Of a DNA stretch of 53,343 bases, positions 40,323 to 50,305 are shown one piece after another (position 1 is the first letter of the stretch; every line of letters starts with the position of its first letter). Origin of the DNA: Erythrobacteraceae bacterium (lineage in GTDB: Bacteria; Pseudomonadota; Alphaproteobacteria; Sphingomonadales; Sphingomonadaceae); the NCBI GenBank assembly GCA_024642525.1, contig JAHEAX010000014.1:1-53343 (forward strand), written 5' to 3'. The position numbers and the translations under genes are program-made. The notes beneath the pieces were generated by a model. The model ran no database searches and was not told the origin of the DNA. It saw only the letters and a list, made by a program, of their open reading frames with translations.

Positions 40323-41360
40323 ATGGAGCGCGACAACCAGTTTATCGGCCAATCCGGCGCCTTTCTCGACGCAGTTGAACGGGCCAGCCGCGCTGCGCCC
40401 ATGCGCCGGCCCGTGCTGGTCGTGGGTGAACGCGGAACGGGCAAGGAACTCATTGCTGAACGCCTGCACCGCCTATCGCTGCGCTGGGGTGAACCGCTGG
40501 TGACCATGAATTGCGCTGCCCTTCCTGAAACCCTGATCGAAGCCGAATTGTTCGGCCACGAAGCAGGTGCTTTTACCGGCGCTACCAAATCTCGTGTCGG
40601 CAGGTTTGAAGAAGCCGATAAAGGGACGCTATTCCTCGACGAACTGGGCACATTGTCGATGGGCGCGCAGGAACGCCTGCTGCGTGCGGTTGAATATGGC
40701 GAAGTTACGCGAATCGGTTCGTCCCGTCCGGTCAGGGTGGATGTGCGGATTGTCGCTGCCACCAATGAAAACCTGCCAAAGCTGGCCGACGAAGGGAAAT
40801 TCCGCGCCGACTTGCTCGACCGCCTCAGCTTTGAAGTCATTACCCTGCCGCCATTAAGGGTTCGCGAAGGCGATGTTGGCGTGCTGGCGGAATATTTCGG
40901 CCGCCGGATGGCTGCGGAAATCGGGTGGGAAAGCTGGCCCGGTTTTGCAGAGCACGTTGCGCACCAGCTGGAAAACCACCCGTGGCCCGGTAATGTCCGC
41001 GAATTGCGCAACGTGGTCGAACGCGGCGTCTATCGCTGGGATAATTGGCAAGAACCGATTGGTCACGTGGTGTTCGACCCGTTTGACAGCCCGTGGAAGC
41101 CGTTTGCACCTGCATCGGGCCATTCGTCGCGCGCGGAAAAGCCTGATTCTGCCGAAGGGGCGGCGCTGTTGCAGGCGCCCACCGATCTTGAGGCTGTGGA
41201 TGATCTCAAGGCCGCTGTCGAAGCACATGAGCGGATGATCGTCGAGCATGCCCTTGGTAAACATCGCTGGAACCAGCGCCAGACCGCCAAGGCGCTGGGC
41301 CTGAGTTATGACCAGTTGCGCCACTGCATAAAGAAGCACGGGCTGGCAGATAGCGAATAG
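40323..41360 (+). CDS. pspF: PspF, sigma-54 activator of the phage-shock operon
   Basis: A 345-residue bacterial enhancer-binding protein with no N-terminal sensory domain, as in PspF. The AAA+ domain has Walker A GERGTGKE (residues 35-42), the sigma-54-contact loop GAFTGA (82-87), Walker B GTLFLDELG and an arginine-finger region FRADLLDRL. The C-terminus has a Fis-type HTH (HRWNQRQTAKALGLSYDQLR). It is divergent from pspA across about 290 bp holding the sigma-54 promoter. Start is ATG 40323; GTG 40320 adds one residue. Activity is expected to be held down by PspA. Confidence 0.94.
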   Translation: MERDNQFIGQSGAFLDAVERASRAAPMRRPVLVVGERGTGKELIAERLHRLSLRWGEPLVTMNCAALPETLIEAELFGHEAGAFTGATKSRVGRFEEADKGTLFLDELGTLSMGAQERLLRAVEYGEVTRIGSSRPVRVDVRIVAATNENLPKLADEGKFRADLLDRLSFEVITLPPLRVREGDVGVLAEYFGRRMAAEIGWESWPGFAEHVAHQLENHPWPGNVRELRNVVERGVYRWDNWQEPIGHVVFDPFDSPWKPFAPASGHSSRAEKPDSAEGAALLQAPTDLEAVDDLKAAVEAHERMIVEHALGKHRWNQRQTAKALGLSYDQLRHCIKKHGLADSE

Positions 41361-41368
41361 GCGTTTTG

Positions 41369-41385
41369 GCGCTTGCAAAAAGCGC
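41369..41385 (+). terminator. Weak hairpin after pspF
   Basis: GCGCTT, 5-base loop, AAGCGC lies 8 bases after the pspF stop. The stem is short and the tail GTGTCCC is not T-rich, so this is a low-confidence terminator. Confidence 0.3.
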
Positions 41386-41500
41386 GTGTCCCACCTATCT
41401 AGCCGCCATCCCGACATTGTCTTGATGAAGTGGGGCTGGCGCCAGACGGGGCCGGCACGAACCCCCTTTGCAGCATTGTCCTGCAAGTTACGGAGCATTG

Positions 41501-42061
41501 ATGGCCGATCTGGCACGCCTGAAAGAGATTATCGAACCTGAGGCAACTGCGCTCGGATTCGATCTCGTGCGCGTGATTATGACCGGTTCCGAGGCTGGCG
41601 ATGGCGAACGCGCCTTGCAGATCATGGCCGAAGACCCTGCAACAGGGCAGTTGGTGATTGAACAATGCGCCGAACTGTCGCGCGCTGTATCCGCGAAGAT
41701 CGACGCGCTCGAAGAAGACGGTATCGAACTGGTCGAGGGGAATTACCACCTCGAAGTCAGCTCGCCCGGCATTGACCGCCCGCTGACCCGGCCCAAGGAT
41801 TTTGCTGCCTGGGCAGGGCACGAAGTCAAGGTCTCGCTGGTCGAAAAGATTGACGGCCAGCGTAACATGCGCGGTGTGCTTGTCGGGATCGAAGGTGATA
41901 CAGTCACCGTTGAAGACAGGAATTCCAAGCGGGTATCCTTCCCGCTCGAAGCAATCCATTCGGCAAAGCTCATCCTTACAGATGCGCTGATTGCCGCAAC
42001 CAAACCGATCGACACCAGTGGTGCCGATGAAATTTCCGAAGAAGAGAAGGCTGACGACTGA
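41501..42061 (+). CDS. rimP: Ribosome maturation factor RimP
   Basis: A 186-residue protein for 30S subunit maturation. It has an N-terminal domain with LARLKEIIEPEATALGFDLV and the conserved YHLEVSSPGIDRPLTRPKDF, and a C-terminal SH3-like domain (KVSLVEKIDGQRNMRGVLVG). The start at 41501 has an ACGGAG ribosome site; an in-frame ATG 11 codons upstream lacks conservation. It heads the nusA-infB cluster and its stop overlaps the nusA start by one base. About 140 bp of GC-rich leader precedes it, with possible hairpins. Confidence 0.94.
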   Translation: MADLARLKEIIEPEATALGFDLVRVIMTGSEAGDGERALQIMAEDPATGQLVIEQCAELSRAVSAKIDALEEDGIELVEGNYHLEVSSPGIDRPLTRPKDFAAWAGHEVKVSLVEKIDGQRNMRGVLVGIEGDTVTVEDRNSKRVSFPLEAIHSAKLILTDALIAATKPIDTSGADEISEEEKADD

Positions 42062-43707
42062 TGGCCAGTGCAATTTCCGCCAACAAGGCAGAGCTGCTCG
42101 CGATTGCGACTGCGGTTGCGACCGAGAAGATGATCGACAAGTCGATTGTCATCGAAGCAATGGAAGAAGCGATCCAGAAAAGCGCGCGTAACCGCTATGG
42201 TGCGGAAAACGACATTCGTGCCAAGCTGGACCCGATGACTGGCGACCTGCGCTTGTGGCGCGTCGTCGAAGTGGTCGAGGACGTCGAAGACTATTTCAAG
42301 CAGGTCGATCTGAAGCAGGCCGAAAAGCTGCAGCCCGGCGCTGTGGTTGGCGACTTCATCGTTGACCCGCTGCCAGCGGTCGACCTTGGCCGTATTGACG
42401 CACAGTCTGCCAAGCAGGTGATCTTCCAGAAGGTCCGCGATGCAGAACGTGAACGCCAGTACGAAGAATTCAAGGACCGCGCCAATGAAGTGATCACCGG
42501 CGTGATCAAGTCGGTGGAATTCGGCCATGTGATCGTGAACCTTGGCCGCGCAGAAGGCGTTATCCGCCGCGACCAGCAGATTCCGCGTGAAGCGGCGCGT
42601 GTGGGTGAACGTGTCCGCGCTCTCATCACCAAGGTGGAACGCAGCAATCGCGGCCCGCAGATTTTCCTCAGCCGTGCCCACCCTGACTTCATGAAGAAGC
42701 TGTTCGCGCAGGAAGTGCCCGAAATTTATGACGGCATCATCGAAATCAAGGCCGCTGCCCGTGACCCGGGTTCGCGCGCCAAGATCGGCGTGATCAGCCA
42801 TGACAGCAGCATCGACCCCGTTGGCGCCTGCGTCGGCATGAAGGGCAGCCGCGTCCAGGCAGTCGTGCAGGAACTGCAGGGCGAAAAGATCGACATTATC
42901 CCGTGGAGCGAAGACACCGCGACTTTCGTCGTGAATGCCTTGCAGCCAGCCACGGTCAGCCGTGTGGTTCTGGACGAAGAAGAGGGCCGCATCGAAGTGG
43001 TTGTGCCTGACGACCAGCTGTCGCTGGCAATTGGCCGCCGCGGACAGAACGTGCGCCTCGCCAGCCAGCTGACCGGTCACCAGATCGACATCATGACCGA
43101 AGAAGAAGCGAGCGTTAAGCGGCAGAAGGAATTCGCCGAGCGTTCCAAGATGTTCGAAGAAGAACTGGACGTGGACGAAACCCTGTCCCAGCTGCTGGTT
43201 GCCGAAGGCTTCGCCGAGCTGGAAGAAGTAGCCTATGTCGAACTGGCCGAACTCGCCAGCATCGAAGGGTTCGACGAAGAACTGGCAGAAGAACTGCAGA
43301 GCCGCGCTACCGAAGCGCTGGAGCGTCACGAAGAAACAGCCCGTGCAGAACGCCGTGAGCTGGGTGTCGAAGACGATCTGGCTGCCATGCCGCACCTGAC
43401 CGAGCAGATGCTGGTTGTGCTGGGCAAGGCCGGTATCAAGACGCTGGACGATCTGGCCGACCTCGCCACTGACGAACTGATCGCCAAGAAGCGTGAAGCG
43501 CCGCGTCGCCGGAACAATGCGGACGGTCCGCCGCTGCGTCGTCCGCAGCGCACGGAAGACAAGGGCGGCATCCTTGGTGTGTATGGCCTGTCTGAAGAAC
43601 AGGGCAACGAGATCATCATGGCTGCCCGCGCACATTGGTTCGAAGACGAAGAACCTGCTGCTGAAACTCCCGCACAGGAGGCCGCGAATGCGGACTCCGA
43701 ACAATGA
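42061..43707 (+). CDS. nusA: Transcription termination/antitermination factor NusA
   Basis: A 548-residue RNA-polymerase-binding factor. An N-terminal polymerase-binding domain (about 1-130) is followed by S1 (about 135-200, [20 protein letters not shown]), KH1 ([20 protein letters not shown]) and KH2 ([20 protein letters not shown]). Two C-terminal acidic repeat regions are typical of alphaproteobacteria ([20 protein letters not shown] and [20 protein letters not shown]). It is in the conserved rimP-nusA-ylxR-infB order. The ylxR start lies 20 bases inside its 3' end. Confidence 0.96.
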   Translation: MASAISANKAELLAIATAVATEKMIDKSIVIEAMEEAIQKSARNRYGAENDIRAKLDPMTGDLRLWRVVEVVEDVEDYFKQVDLKQAEKLQPGAVVGDFIVDPLPAVDLGRIDAQSAKQVIFQKVRDAERERQYEEFKDRANEVITGVIKSVEFGHVIVNLGRAEGVIRRDQQIPREAARVGERVRALITKVERSNRGPQIFLSRAHPDFMKKLFAQEVPEIYDGIIEIKAAARDPGSRAKIGVISHDSSIDPVGACVGMKGSRVQAVVQELQGEKIDIIPWSEDTATFVVNALQPATVSRVVLDEEEGRIEVVVPDDQLSLAIGRRGQNVRLASQLTGHQIDIMTEEEASVKRQKEFAERSKMFEEELDVDETLSQLLVAEGFAELEEVAYVELAELASIEGFDEELAEELQSRATEALERHEETARAERRELGVEDDLAAMPHLTEQMLVVLGKAGIKTLDDLADLATDELIAKKREAPRRRNNADGPPLRRPQRTEDKGGILGVYGLSEEQGNEIIMAARAHWFEDEEPAAETPAQEAANADSEQ

Positions 43708-44452
43708 GCGCGTAAGTTCCGACAAAGCCGACCGCCGGAAGGCCCGTGATTCCGGGCCCGAAAGGCGCTGCATTTTGTCCGGAGAAACCGCGCCTAGCGG
43801 CGGGCTGATCCGTCTGGCAATCTCGCCTGACGGGCCGGAAGGTGTTGCGCAGGTCCTGCCCGATCCGCTGGCGCGTGCGCCGGGGCGTGGTGCATGGCTG
43901 GGCGTTTCGCGGCAGGAACTGGAAACTGCTCTGGCCAACGGCAAATTGCGCGGCGCACTGGCCCGTGCCTTCAAGGGCGCGAAGCTGAAAGTGCCCGCAG
44001 ACCTTGCCGACCGCATCGAACAGGGCCTCAGCCGTCTGCTGCTGGACCGCCTGGGTCTCGAAATGCGGAGCGGAAAGCTTATCTTGGGGTCAGACCGGAT
44101 TGCCGAACAGGCACGATCCGGGCGCGTTGCCCTGTTGCTTCATGCCGCTGATGCCAGTCAGGACGGCAGCAGGAAGCTGGACCAGGCATGGCGCGTTGGG
44201 CGCGATCTGGAAGGTTCGGGCGAGCAGGGAATGCGCTTGCCACTGGACCGGGCGGCTCTGTCTGTGGCATTGGGCCGCGACAATGTCGTCCATATGGCGC
44301 TGGCCGATGCAGGTTCGGCCGAACGGATACTCTCTGTTCTTTCGCGCCTGCTGCATTTCCTGGGGGCCGACAAGGCCGGAATGAACGCCGGAATGAATGC
44401 CGGAAATAACGGTGGCGAGCTGCCCGAGCAGCAAGCCGCGACGACGATTTGA
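43688..44452 (+). CDS. YlxR (DUF448) RNA-binding protein fused to an L7Ae-like domain
   Basis: A 254-residue protein whose first part (to about residue 95) is the YlxR fold (RRCILSGETAPSGGLIRLAI and RAPGRGAWLGVSRQELETAL). The second part resembles the L7Ae-type RNA-binding fold (MRSGKLILGSDRIAEQARSG, VALLLHAADAS), a fusion common in alphaproteobacteria. The tail has a short repeated GMNAG and poly-polar end. The start overlaps nusA by 20 bases and has an AGGAGG ribosome site. It probably acts on ribosome or RNase P-type RNA, but that is family inference. Confidence 0.88.
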   Translation: MRTPNNERVSSDKADRRKARDSGPERRCILSGETAPSGGLIRLAISPDGPEGVAQVLPDPLARAPGRGAWLGVSRQELETALANGKLRGALARAFKGAKLKVPADLADRIEQGLSRLLLDRLGLEMRSGKLILGSDRIAEQARSGRVALLLHAADASQDGSRKLDQAWRVGRDLEGSGEQGMRLPLDRAALSVALGRDNVVHMALADAGSAERILSVLSRLLHFLGADKAGMNAGMNAGNNGGELPEQQAATTI

Positions 44453-44475
44453 GTTTTGAAGGATAGACGAGCTTT

Positions 44476-47049
44476 ATGAGCGATAGTGAAGACAAACCGA
44501 CACGCACCCGCAAGCCCCTGGGCCTGAAGCGGGCGGTCGATGCCGGTGAGGTCAAACAGACCTTCAGCCACGGACGCACCAACAAGGTGGCGGTCGAGGT
44601 GAAGCGCCGCCGTAAGCTGGTCAAGCCCGGCGAAGCGCCCGCGCCTGAAGAAACCCTGGCAGAAGCCGCACCTGCACCTGCGCCAGCGCCTGAACCGGTG
44701 CCCGCACCTGCGCCCGCGCCTGCTGCAAAGAAGAAGGCTCCTGCCTCTACCGAAACGCCGCAGGAACGTGTCGCCCGCCTTCAGCGTGAAGCCGAGGAAG
44801 ACCGCCTGCGTTCAAGCGAGGAAGCCCGCCGCCGCGAGGAAGAGCAGAAAGTAAAGGCGCAGGAAGAAGAAAAGCAGCGCGCTGAAGAAAACCGCAAGGC
44901 AGAAGCTGCAGAAAAGGAAGCCGCAAAGGCACCTGCCAAGGCCAAGAAGACCGCAACCGAAGAAGCGCCTGTCGCCGAAGCCGCAGCCGATGCACCCGCA
45001 GCCGAAGCCGCTGAAGAAGATGCATCGGAAACCGGCGATGCCGGCACGCCTGCGCCTGCTGCACGCAAGTTCACGCCTGTTGCACGGCCCGAACCCAAGC
45101 GCCCCGAAAAGAAAAAGAAGGAAGAAAAACGTTCCGGCAAGACCGACGATGATCGTCGTCGCAGCGGCAAGCTGACCGTCAACCGGGCGCTCAACGAAGA
45201 CGAAGGCGCTCGCGCGCGCAGCCTTGCGGCGCTGAAACGTGCGCGTGAAAAGGAACGCCGTATCCAGGGCGGCGGTTCACGCAAGCCGCGCGAAAAGCAG
45301 TTCCGCGAAGTTGTGGTGCCAGAAGGCATCACGGTGCAGGAACTGGCCAAGCGCATGGGCGAAAAGGGTGCCGACCTTGTGAAGGCCCTGTTCAACATGG
45401 ACATGATGGTCACCGTCAACCAGTCGATTGACCAGGATACAGCGGAACTGCTGGTCGAGGAATTCGGCCACACCATCCAGCGCGTTTCAGACAGCGATGT
45501 CGACATCAAGGTCGCCGTCGATGACGATCCTGAAGAAACGCTGCGCCCGCGTCCGCCAGTGGTAACCATCATGGGCCATGTCGATCATGGCAAGACCAGC
45601 CTGCTCGATGCCCTGCGCGGCACCGACGTGGTGAAGGGCGAAGCCGGCGGCATCACGCAGCACATCGGTTCGTATCAGGTGAAGACCAAGGATGGTCAGA
45701 CCATCACTTTCCTTGACACGCCGGGTCACGCCGCATTTACCGAAATGCGTCAGCGCGGTGCCAATGTGACGGATATCGTGGTGCTGGTGGTGGCAGCGGA
45801 TGACGGCATCATGCCGCAGACGATCGAAGCCATCAAGCACACCCAGGCTGCTGGTGTGCCGATGATCGTGGCGATCAACAAGATCGACAAGGAAGGCGCA
45901 AATCCGCAGAAAATCCGCGAACGCCTGCTCGAACACGAAGTCATCGTGGAAGCGATGTCGGGTGATGTTCAGGACGTCGAGATTTCGGCCAAGAACAAGA
46001 CCAATCTCGACGAATTGCTCGAGAAGATTGCCCTGCAGGCCGAATTGCTCGAACTGAAGGCGCGGCCGGATCGTCCGGCAGAAGCCACGGTTATCGAAGC
46101 CCAGCTCGACAAGGGCCGCGGCCCGGTTGCAACAGTGCTGATTACTCGCGGTACGCTGAAGCGTGGCGACAATTTCGTTGTCGGCACCGAAAGCGGCAAG
46201 GTGCGTGCAATCATCAACGACCAGGGCAAGCAGATCAAGGAAGCTGGCCCATCCATGCCGGTCGAAGTTCTCGGCCTTGGCGGCGTGCCTGATTCAGGTG
46301 AACAGCTGTCGGTGGTAGAAAATGAACAGCGGGCCCGCGAAGTTGCGGCCTATCGTCAGGAAAAGGCGACGGAAAAGCGTACTGCGCTGGCCCCGACCAA
46401 TTTCGATGCGATGTTCTCCAGCCTGAAAACCGACGTGGTCGAATTCCCTGTTCTGGTGAAAGCCGACGTGCAGGGTTCGGTCCAGGCCATCACTTCGGCT
46501 CTCAATGCGCTGTCCAACGATCTCATCAAGGTCCGCGTGCTGCATTCCGGTGTCGGCGCGATCACGGAAAGCGATGTGACGCTGGCTGCGGCATCCAAAG
46601 CCCCGATCATCGGCTTCAACGTCCGTCCCAACCCCAAGGCCCGTGCCCTGGTGGCCCGCGACCGTGTCGAGATGAAATATTTCGATGTGATCTACCATCT
46701 GACCGAGGAAATCGCGAAGGAGATGGCTGGCGAGCTTGGCCCCGAGAAGATCGAACACGTGGTTGGCCGTGCCGAAGTCAAGCAGGTTTTCCCTGCTGGC
46801 AAGAAAGACAAGGCCGCTGGTCTGCTGGTTACCGAGGGCGTCATTCGCAAGGGGTTGTTTGCCCGTCTTACCCGCGAAGATGTCATCGTTTCGGCAACTA
46901 TCATCCAGTCGCTTCGCCGGTTCAAGGACGATGTGGACGAAGTCCGCACCGGTCTGGAATGTGGTGTGGTGCTGGAAGACACGAACGACATCAAGCCGGG
47001 CGATATGCTTGAAGTCTTCGAGGTCGAGGAGCGTGAGCGGGTGCTTTGA
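44476..47049 (+). CDS. infB: Translation initiation factor IF-2
   Basis: An 857-residue GTPase that places initiator tRNA on the ribosome. The first about 290 residues are a low-complexity Ala/Glu/Lys/Pro linker with heptad-like [20 protein letters not shown] stretches. G domain: GHVDHGKT (367-374), DTPGHAAF and NKID. Domains II-IV follow, with [20 protein letters not shown] and ending [10 protein letters not shown]. It is 23 bases after the ylxR stop. Confidence 0.97.
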   Translation: MSDSEDKPTRTRKPLGLKRAVDAGEVKQTFSHGRTNKVAVEVKRRRKLVKPGEAPAPEETLAEAAPAPAPAPEPVPAPAPAPAAKKKAPASTETPQERVARLQREAEEDRLRSSEEARRREEEQKVKAQEEEKQRAEENRKAEAAEKEAAKAPAKAKKTATEEAPVAEAAADAPAAEAAEEDASETGDAGTPAPAARKFTPVARPEPKRPEKKKKEEKRSGKTDDDRRRSGKLTVNRALNEDEGARARSLAALKRAREKERRIQGGGSRKPREKQFREVVVPEGITVQELAKRMGEKGADLVKALFNMDMMVTVNQSIDQDTAELLVEEFGHTIQRVSDSDVDIKVAVDDDPEETLRPRPPVVTIMGHVDHGKTSLLDALRGTDVVKGEAGGITQHIGSYQVKTKDGQTITFLDTPGHAAFTEMRQRGANVTDIVVLVVAADDGIMPQTIEAIKHTQAAGVPMIVAINKIDKEGANPQKIRERLLEHEVIVEAMSGDVQDVEISAKNKTNLDELLEKIALQAELLELKARPDRPAEATVIEAQLDKGRGPVATVLITRGTLKRGDNFVVGTESGKVRAIINDQGKQIKEAGPSMPVEVLGLGGVPDSGEQLSVVENEQRAREVAAYRQEKATEKRTALAPTNFDAMFSSLKTDVVEFPVLVKADVQGSVQAITSALNALSNDLIKVRVLHSGVGAITESDVTLAAASKAPIIGFNVRPNPKARALVARDRVEMKYFDVIYHLTEEIAKEMAGELGPEKIEHVVGRAEVKQVFPAGKKDKAAGLLVTEGVIRKGLFARLTREDVIVSATIIQSLRRFKDDVDEVRTGLECGVVLEDTNDIKPGDMLEVFEVEERERVL

Positions 47050-47084
47050 CAGCCCCGCTGACACTACCAGAAAGGCTTTAGGGA

Positions 47085-47489
47085 ATGGCAGATATCGCGC
47101 CCACTGGACCGCACTCCGAATTGATGGGCGTGGTATTCGATTCCTTTGATCCAGCTACCGAGACAGTTGTCCTGAAATTCACCGCCCCCGAGAGCTTTCT
47201 TAGCCCTCGGGGTGCAGTGCAGGGCGGCTTGATTGCAGGTTTTCTGGACGAAGCGATGGGCTGGGCCCATGTCATGGCAACGGGGGGCGCCGAAGCGCCT
47301 TTGAACCTTGAAATCAGCATGTCGCTGCTCAAGCCTGTGGGCGCTGGCCCGCTGCGTGCAACAGGCCGTGTGCTGCGCCGTGGGCGGCGGATTATCTTCC
47401 TTGAAGGCGAATTGTTCGACGAAGCGGGCAATCTTCTTGCCCGGTCGACCTCCACCGCCATCCCCACTCCGCGTCCGGGGGAAGCCTGA
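47085..47489 (+). CDS. PaaI-type hot-dog thioesterase
   Basis: A 134-residue single hot-dog domain protein. It has FLSPRGAVQGGLIAGFLDEA (the GGLIAGFLDEAMG helix is the family core) and LNLEISMSLLKPVGAG. Relatives hydrolyse acyl-CoA thioesters such as phenylacetyl- or hydroxybenzoyl-CoA; substrate here is unknown. It is placed between infB and rbfA, and its stop overlaps the next start by one base (TGATG). Such insertion into the infB-rbfA pair is not usual. Confidence 0.86.
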   Translation: MADIAPTGPHSELMGVVFDSFDPATETVVLKFTAPESFLSPRGAVQGGLIAGFLDEAMGWAHVMATGGAEAPLNLEISMSLLKPVGAGPLRATGRVLRRGRRIIFLEGELFDEAGNLLARSTSTAIPTPRPGEA

Positions 47490-48046
47490 TGCCGCAATAT
47501 GTCGCATTTCTGGGGTCAATCAATGTCGGCGGCAATCGGCTGCTGATGGAAGACCTGCGTAGTGCCCTCAAATACGAAGATTTCGAGGATGTCGAAACCG
47601 TGGTGGCAAGCGGCAACGTGCTGTTCCGCCACCCTGAACGCCCGACACCCGGCCTTTCCGAAAAGCTGGCTTTCATCCTGAGGGACGAATTCGACATCGA
47701 TTCTGTGGTGATCGTGCGCAGCCGCGCAGAGGTGGAAGCGCTGATCGCCGAGAACCCCTTTGCCGGCGAAAATGACGACAAATACGTCCATGTGATGTTG
47801 CTGACCCGTCAGCCCACTGCAGAACAGTTTGCCGATCTCGATGCCAATTTCGGCGGGCCGGGCAAGGCGCGGTCTGGCGGCGAACGCATGGCGCTGGGCA
47901 CGGAAGCCCTGCATATCGATTTCGGGGCCGGAGTCAGTGCCAGCAAATTGACCGGCGCATTTATCGAACGCAGACTGGACGCTCGCGGAACGGCGCGAAA
48001 TCTGCGATCCCTGCAGCGTATCGTCGACAAGATGGAGCAAGAGTAA
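47489..48046 (+). CDS. DUF1697 family protein
   Basis: A 185-residue protein beginning [20 protein letters not shown] with the DUF1697 core VASGNVLF and the C-terminal [20 protein letters not shown]. This fold has no established function; it is compact and soluble. It overlaps the thioesterase stop by one base and is 17 bp ahead of rbfA, so it rides in the translation operon. No catalytic motif is obvious. Confidence 0.85.
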   Translation: MPQYVAFLGSINVGGNRLLMEDLRSALKYEDFEDVETVVASGNVLFRHPERPTPGLSEKLAFILRDEFDIDSVVIVRSRAEVEALIAENPFAGENDDKYVHVMLLTRQPTAEQFADLDANFGGPGKARSGGERMALGTEALHIDFGAGVSASKLTGAFIERRLDARGTARNLRSLQRIVDKMEQE

Positions 48047-48063
48047 ACCCATGGGCCAGCGCA

Positions 48064-48462
48064 ATGGTTAGGCAGCAATCCACCCCGGAACAGCAATCTG
48101 TCCGCGTCCTGAAAGTGGGCGAACGGGTGCGGCACATCCTGTCCGAATTGCTCGCGCGCCAGGAAGTGCATGATGACGTGCTGACGGCAACCTCTGTCAG
48201 CGTGACAGAAGTGCGCATGTCGCCGGATCTGCGCAATGCGGCTGTGTATGTAAAACCGCTGCTGGGCGAAGAAGAAGCCGTGGTGCTGAAGGCGCTGCGG
48301 ACCAACACTGCCTTTTTCCAGCGCGAAGTCGCCAAGCGGCTTGGCCTGAAATTCGCCCCGAAGTTGAGCTTCAGGGGCGATGAAAGCTTTGACGAAGCCG
48401 AACGGATCGAACGTTTGCTGAACGACCCCAAGGTGGCTCGCGATCTGGGCGAAGAAGAATAG
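48064..48462 (+). CDS. rbfA: Ribosome-binding factor A
   Basis: A 132-residue KH-fold factor for 16S rRNA 5'-end processing and 30S maturation. It has [40 protein letters not shown] and [20 protein letters not shown], then [10 protein letters not shown]. Length is typical. It is followed 4 bases later by tdk rather than truB, breaking the usual rbfA-truB adjacency. Confidence 0.95.
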   Translation: MVRQQSTPEQQSVRVLKVGERVRHILSELLARQEVHDDVLTATSVSVTEVRMSPDLRNAAVYVKPLLGEEEAVVLKALRTNTAFFQREVAKRLGLKFAPKLSFRGDESFDEAERIERLLNDPKVARDLGEEE

Positions 48463-48466
48463 GCCG

Positions 48467-49045
48467 ATGGCCAAGCTCTATTTCTATTATGCCAGCATGA
48501 ATGCGGGCAAATCGACCACGCTGCTGCAGGCAGATTTCAATTATCGCGAACGCGGCATGGCCACCATGCTGTGGACTGCCGATCTGGATGACAGGGGCGA
48601 GGAAAAGGCGATCGAAAGCCGCATCGGACTGGGCGCAGATGCCCACCGCTTTGTGGCTGAAACCGACTTGTGGGACCGCGTGATGGCCGCCCATGTGGTT
48701 GAACCATTATCCTGCGTGCTGATTGATGAGGCGCAATTCCTGTCGAAGGACCAGGTGTGGCAATTGGCAAGGCTGGCCGATGCGGGCGGCATACCCGTGC
48801 TGTGCTATGGTTTGCGAACAGATTTTCAGGGTGAGTTGTTCCCCGGTTCTGCCGCCTTGCTGGGCATTGCCGATGCCTTGGTGGAATTGAAAGCGGTATG
48901 CCACTGCGGGCGGAAGGCTTCGATGAACCTGCGGGTCGATGCCAGCGGCGCCGCGGTAAAGGCAGGCGCACAAACCGAAATTGGCGGCAACGACCGCTAT
49001 GTGGCGCTGTGCCGCAAGCATTTCAGCGAGGCTCTGGGTGGCTGA
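48467..49045 (+). CDS. tdk: Thymidine kinase, type II (zinc-binding)
   Basis: A 192-residue kinase phosphorylating thymidine in the salvage pathway. It has the P-loop YASMNAGKSTTLLQA, an LIDEAQFL Walker B motif (VLIDEAQFL), lasso YGLRTDFQGELFPGS and zinc-binding cysteines in VCHCGRKASMNLRVD and ALCRKHF. Its last 8 bases overlap the start of a GNAT gene. Confidence 0.95.
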   Translation: MAKLYFYYASMNAGKSTTLLQADFNYRERGMATMLWTADLDDRGEEKAIESRIGLGADAHRFVAETDLWDRVMAAHVVEPLSCVLIDEAQFLSKDQVWQLARLADAGGIPVLCYGLRTDFQGELFPGSAALLGIADALVELKAVCHCGRKASMNLRVDASGAAVKAGAQTEIGGNDRYVALCRKHFSEALGG

Positions 49046-49574
49046 CCTCGGCGGCCTTCTGGAAGATTCAGTCGTCCGGCTGGAACCGCTGGCGGAGCAT
49101 CATCTTGAACCGCTGCGCGAAGCCTGCGCGCTGGATACCCAAATCTGGGAAATCTATCCTGTCAACATGATGGGCGATGATTTCGATGCGGCCATTGCCC
49201 AGTTCCACGATACATCAAACTGGGTGCGCTATGCGGTGATCGACGTCGCCAGCAGCCAGTTGGTTGGCATGACCAATTTCATCAATCCCGATGCCTTTGG
49301 CGCTGTCGAAATCGGCGGCACTTATATTGCGCCAGCAGTACGCGCGACCGGCTTCAACCGGCGCATGAAGGCGCTGATGATCGACCATGCGTTCGCCTGC
49401 GGATATCGCCGCATCGAATTCCGGGTCGACACGCGCAACACGCGGTCCATGGCAGCGGTTGAAAAACTGGGCGCGAAGAGAGAAGGCACGTTGCGGCGCA
49501 ACCGGGTGACGTGGACAGGATATATCCGCGATACTGCCATTTTCGGACTGCTGCAGGAAGAATGGGCTGGTTGA
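49038..49574 (+). CDS. GNAT N-acetyltransferase (RimJ/RimL-like)
   Basis: A 178-residue GNAT protein. The start is taken as GTG 49038, overlapping tdk, because family conservation begins at ADLGGLLEDSVVRLEPLAEH. Acetyl-CoA site-type segments include GGTYIAPAVRATGFNRRMKA and RIEFRVDTRNTRSMAAVEKL followed by GAKREGTLRRN, as in RimJ-like N-acetyltransferases. Possible targets are ribosomal protein N-termini or small molecules. It is in the same run as tdk and the M50 peptidase gene. Confidence 0.85.
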   Translation: MADLGGLLEDSVVRLEPLAEHHLEPLREACALDTQIWEIYPVNMMGDDFDAAIAQFHDTSNWVRYAVIDVASSQLVGMTNFINPDAFGAVEIGGTYIAPAVRATGFNRRMKALMIDHAFACGYRRIEFRVDTRNTRSMAAVEKLGAKREGTLRRNRVTWTGYIRDTAIFGLLQEEWAG

Positions 49575-49602
49575 GAGCCGCGGCTCTCCCTATCTATCCG
49601 GC

Positions 49603-50286
49603 ATGACAGAAACCGTCCTGCTCGCCCTCATCCTGGTCCCGTGTCTGGTGATCGCCATCGTCTTTCATGAAGTGGCGCATGGCTGGACCGCGCTGGCATT
49701 GGGCGACCCCACTGCGAAAGAGCGCAACCGGCTCAGCTTCAACCCCATCCGCCATGTCGATCCGGTGGGGACGATTGTTGTGCCCGGCGCGATGTTGCTG
49801 CTGGGCGGGCCGGTGTTCGGCTGGGCGAAGCCAGTTCCTGTCATCAAGCAGCGTCTCAACAATCCGCGTTTCGGCATGATGGCTGTGGGCGCAGCCGGGC
49901 CTGCGATGAATTTCGTGCTGGCGGCCATTGGCGCAGTACTGCTGGGCATTCTGGCGAGTTCGGTTGGGGGTGAGCCATCCCAGATGGTCGAGATAGGTGT
50001 TCGCGCGATCACGACCTTCATCATGATCAACATCTTCCTTGCCCTGTTCAACCTGCTGCCCATTCCGCCGTTCGATGGTTCGCATATCGTGGAAGGGCTG
50101 CTGCCGCCCGGCGCTGCAAGGATTTACGAAAAGGCGCGTCCGATGGGGATGCTGCTGTTTTTCGGTATTGTCGCGCTCAGCTGGTTTGCACCGGGCCTTG
50201 GCGTCATCGAAAACCTTGTCGGCCCGCCGGTCGGCTGGGCGATGGAACGCTATCTCGATCTTGCCCGCCTGATCGCAGGCGAATGA
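49603..50286 (+). CDS. Site-2 protease family (M50) membrane metallopeptidase
   Basis: A 227-residue membrane protein with the zinc motif HEVAH (residues 22-26) in membrane helix 1, followed by WTALALGDPTAKERNRLSFN. The second zinc motif region is LLPIPPFDGSHIVEGLLPPG (NLLPIPPFDGSH). About five or six hydrophobic helices are present and no PDZ domain is seen, so it is the short type, of the YwhC-like group rather than RseP. Substrates are unknown. It is convergent with glpD. Confidence 0.9.
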   Translation: MTETVLLALILVPCLVIAIVFHEVAHGWTALALGDPTAKERNRLSFNPIRHVDPVGTIVVPGAMLLLGGPVFGWAKPVPVIKQRLNNPRFGMMAVGAAGPAMNFVLAAIGAVLLGILASSVGGEPSQMVEIGVRAITTFIMINIFLALFNLLPIPPFDGSHIVEGLLPPGAARIYEKARPMGMLLFFGIVALSWFAPGLGVIENLVGPPVGWAMERYLDLARLIAGE

Positions 50287-50305
50287 AGAGTGATCGCCGG
50301 GCCGG

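Noticed and set aside
41743-44016. 757-codon frame on the minus strand across nusA
   Set aside because: It runs antisense to the well-conserved nusA and ylxR genes and appears long only because GC-rich genes lack stops in that frame. Its translation has no recognisable fold.
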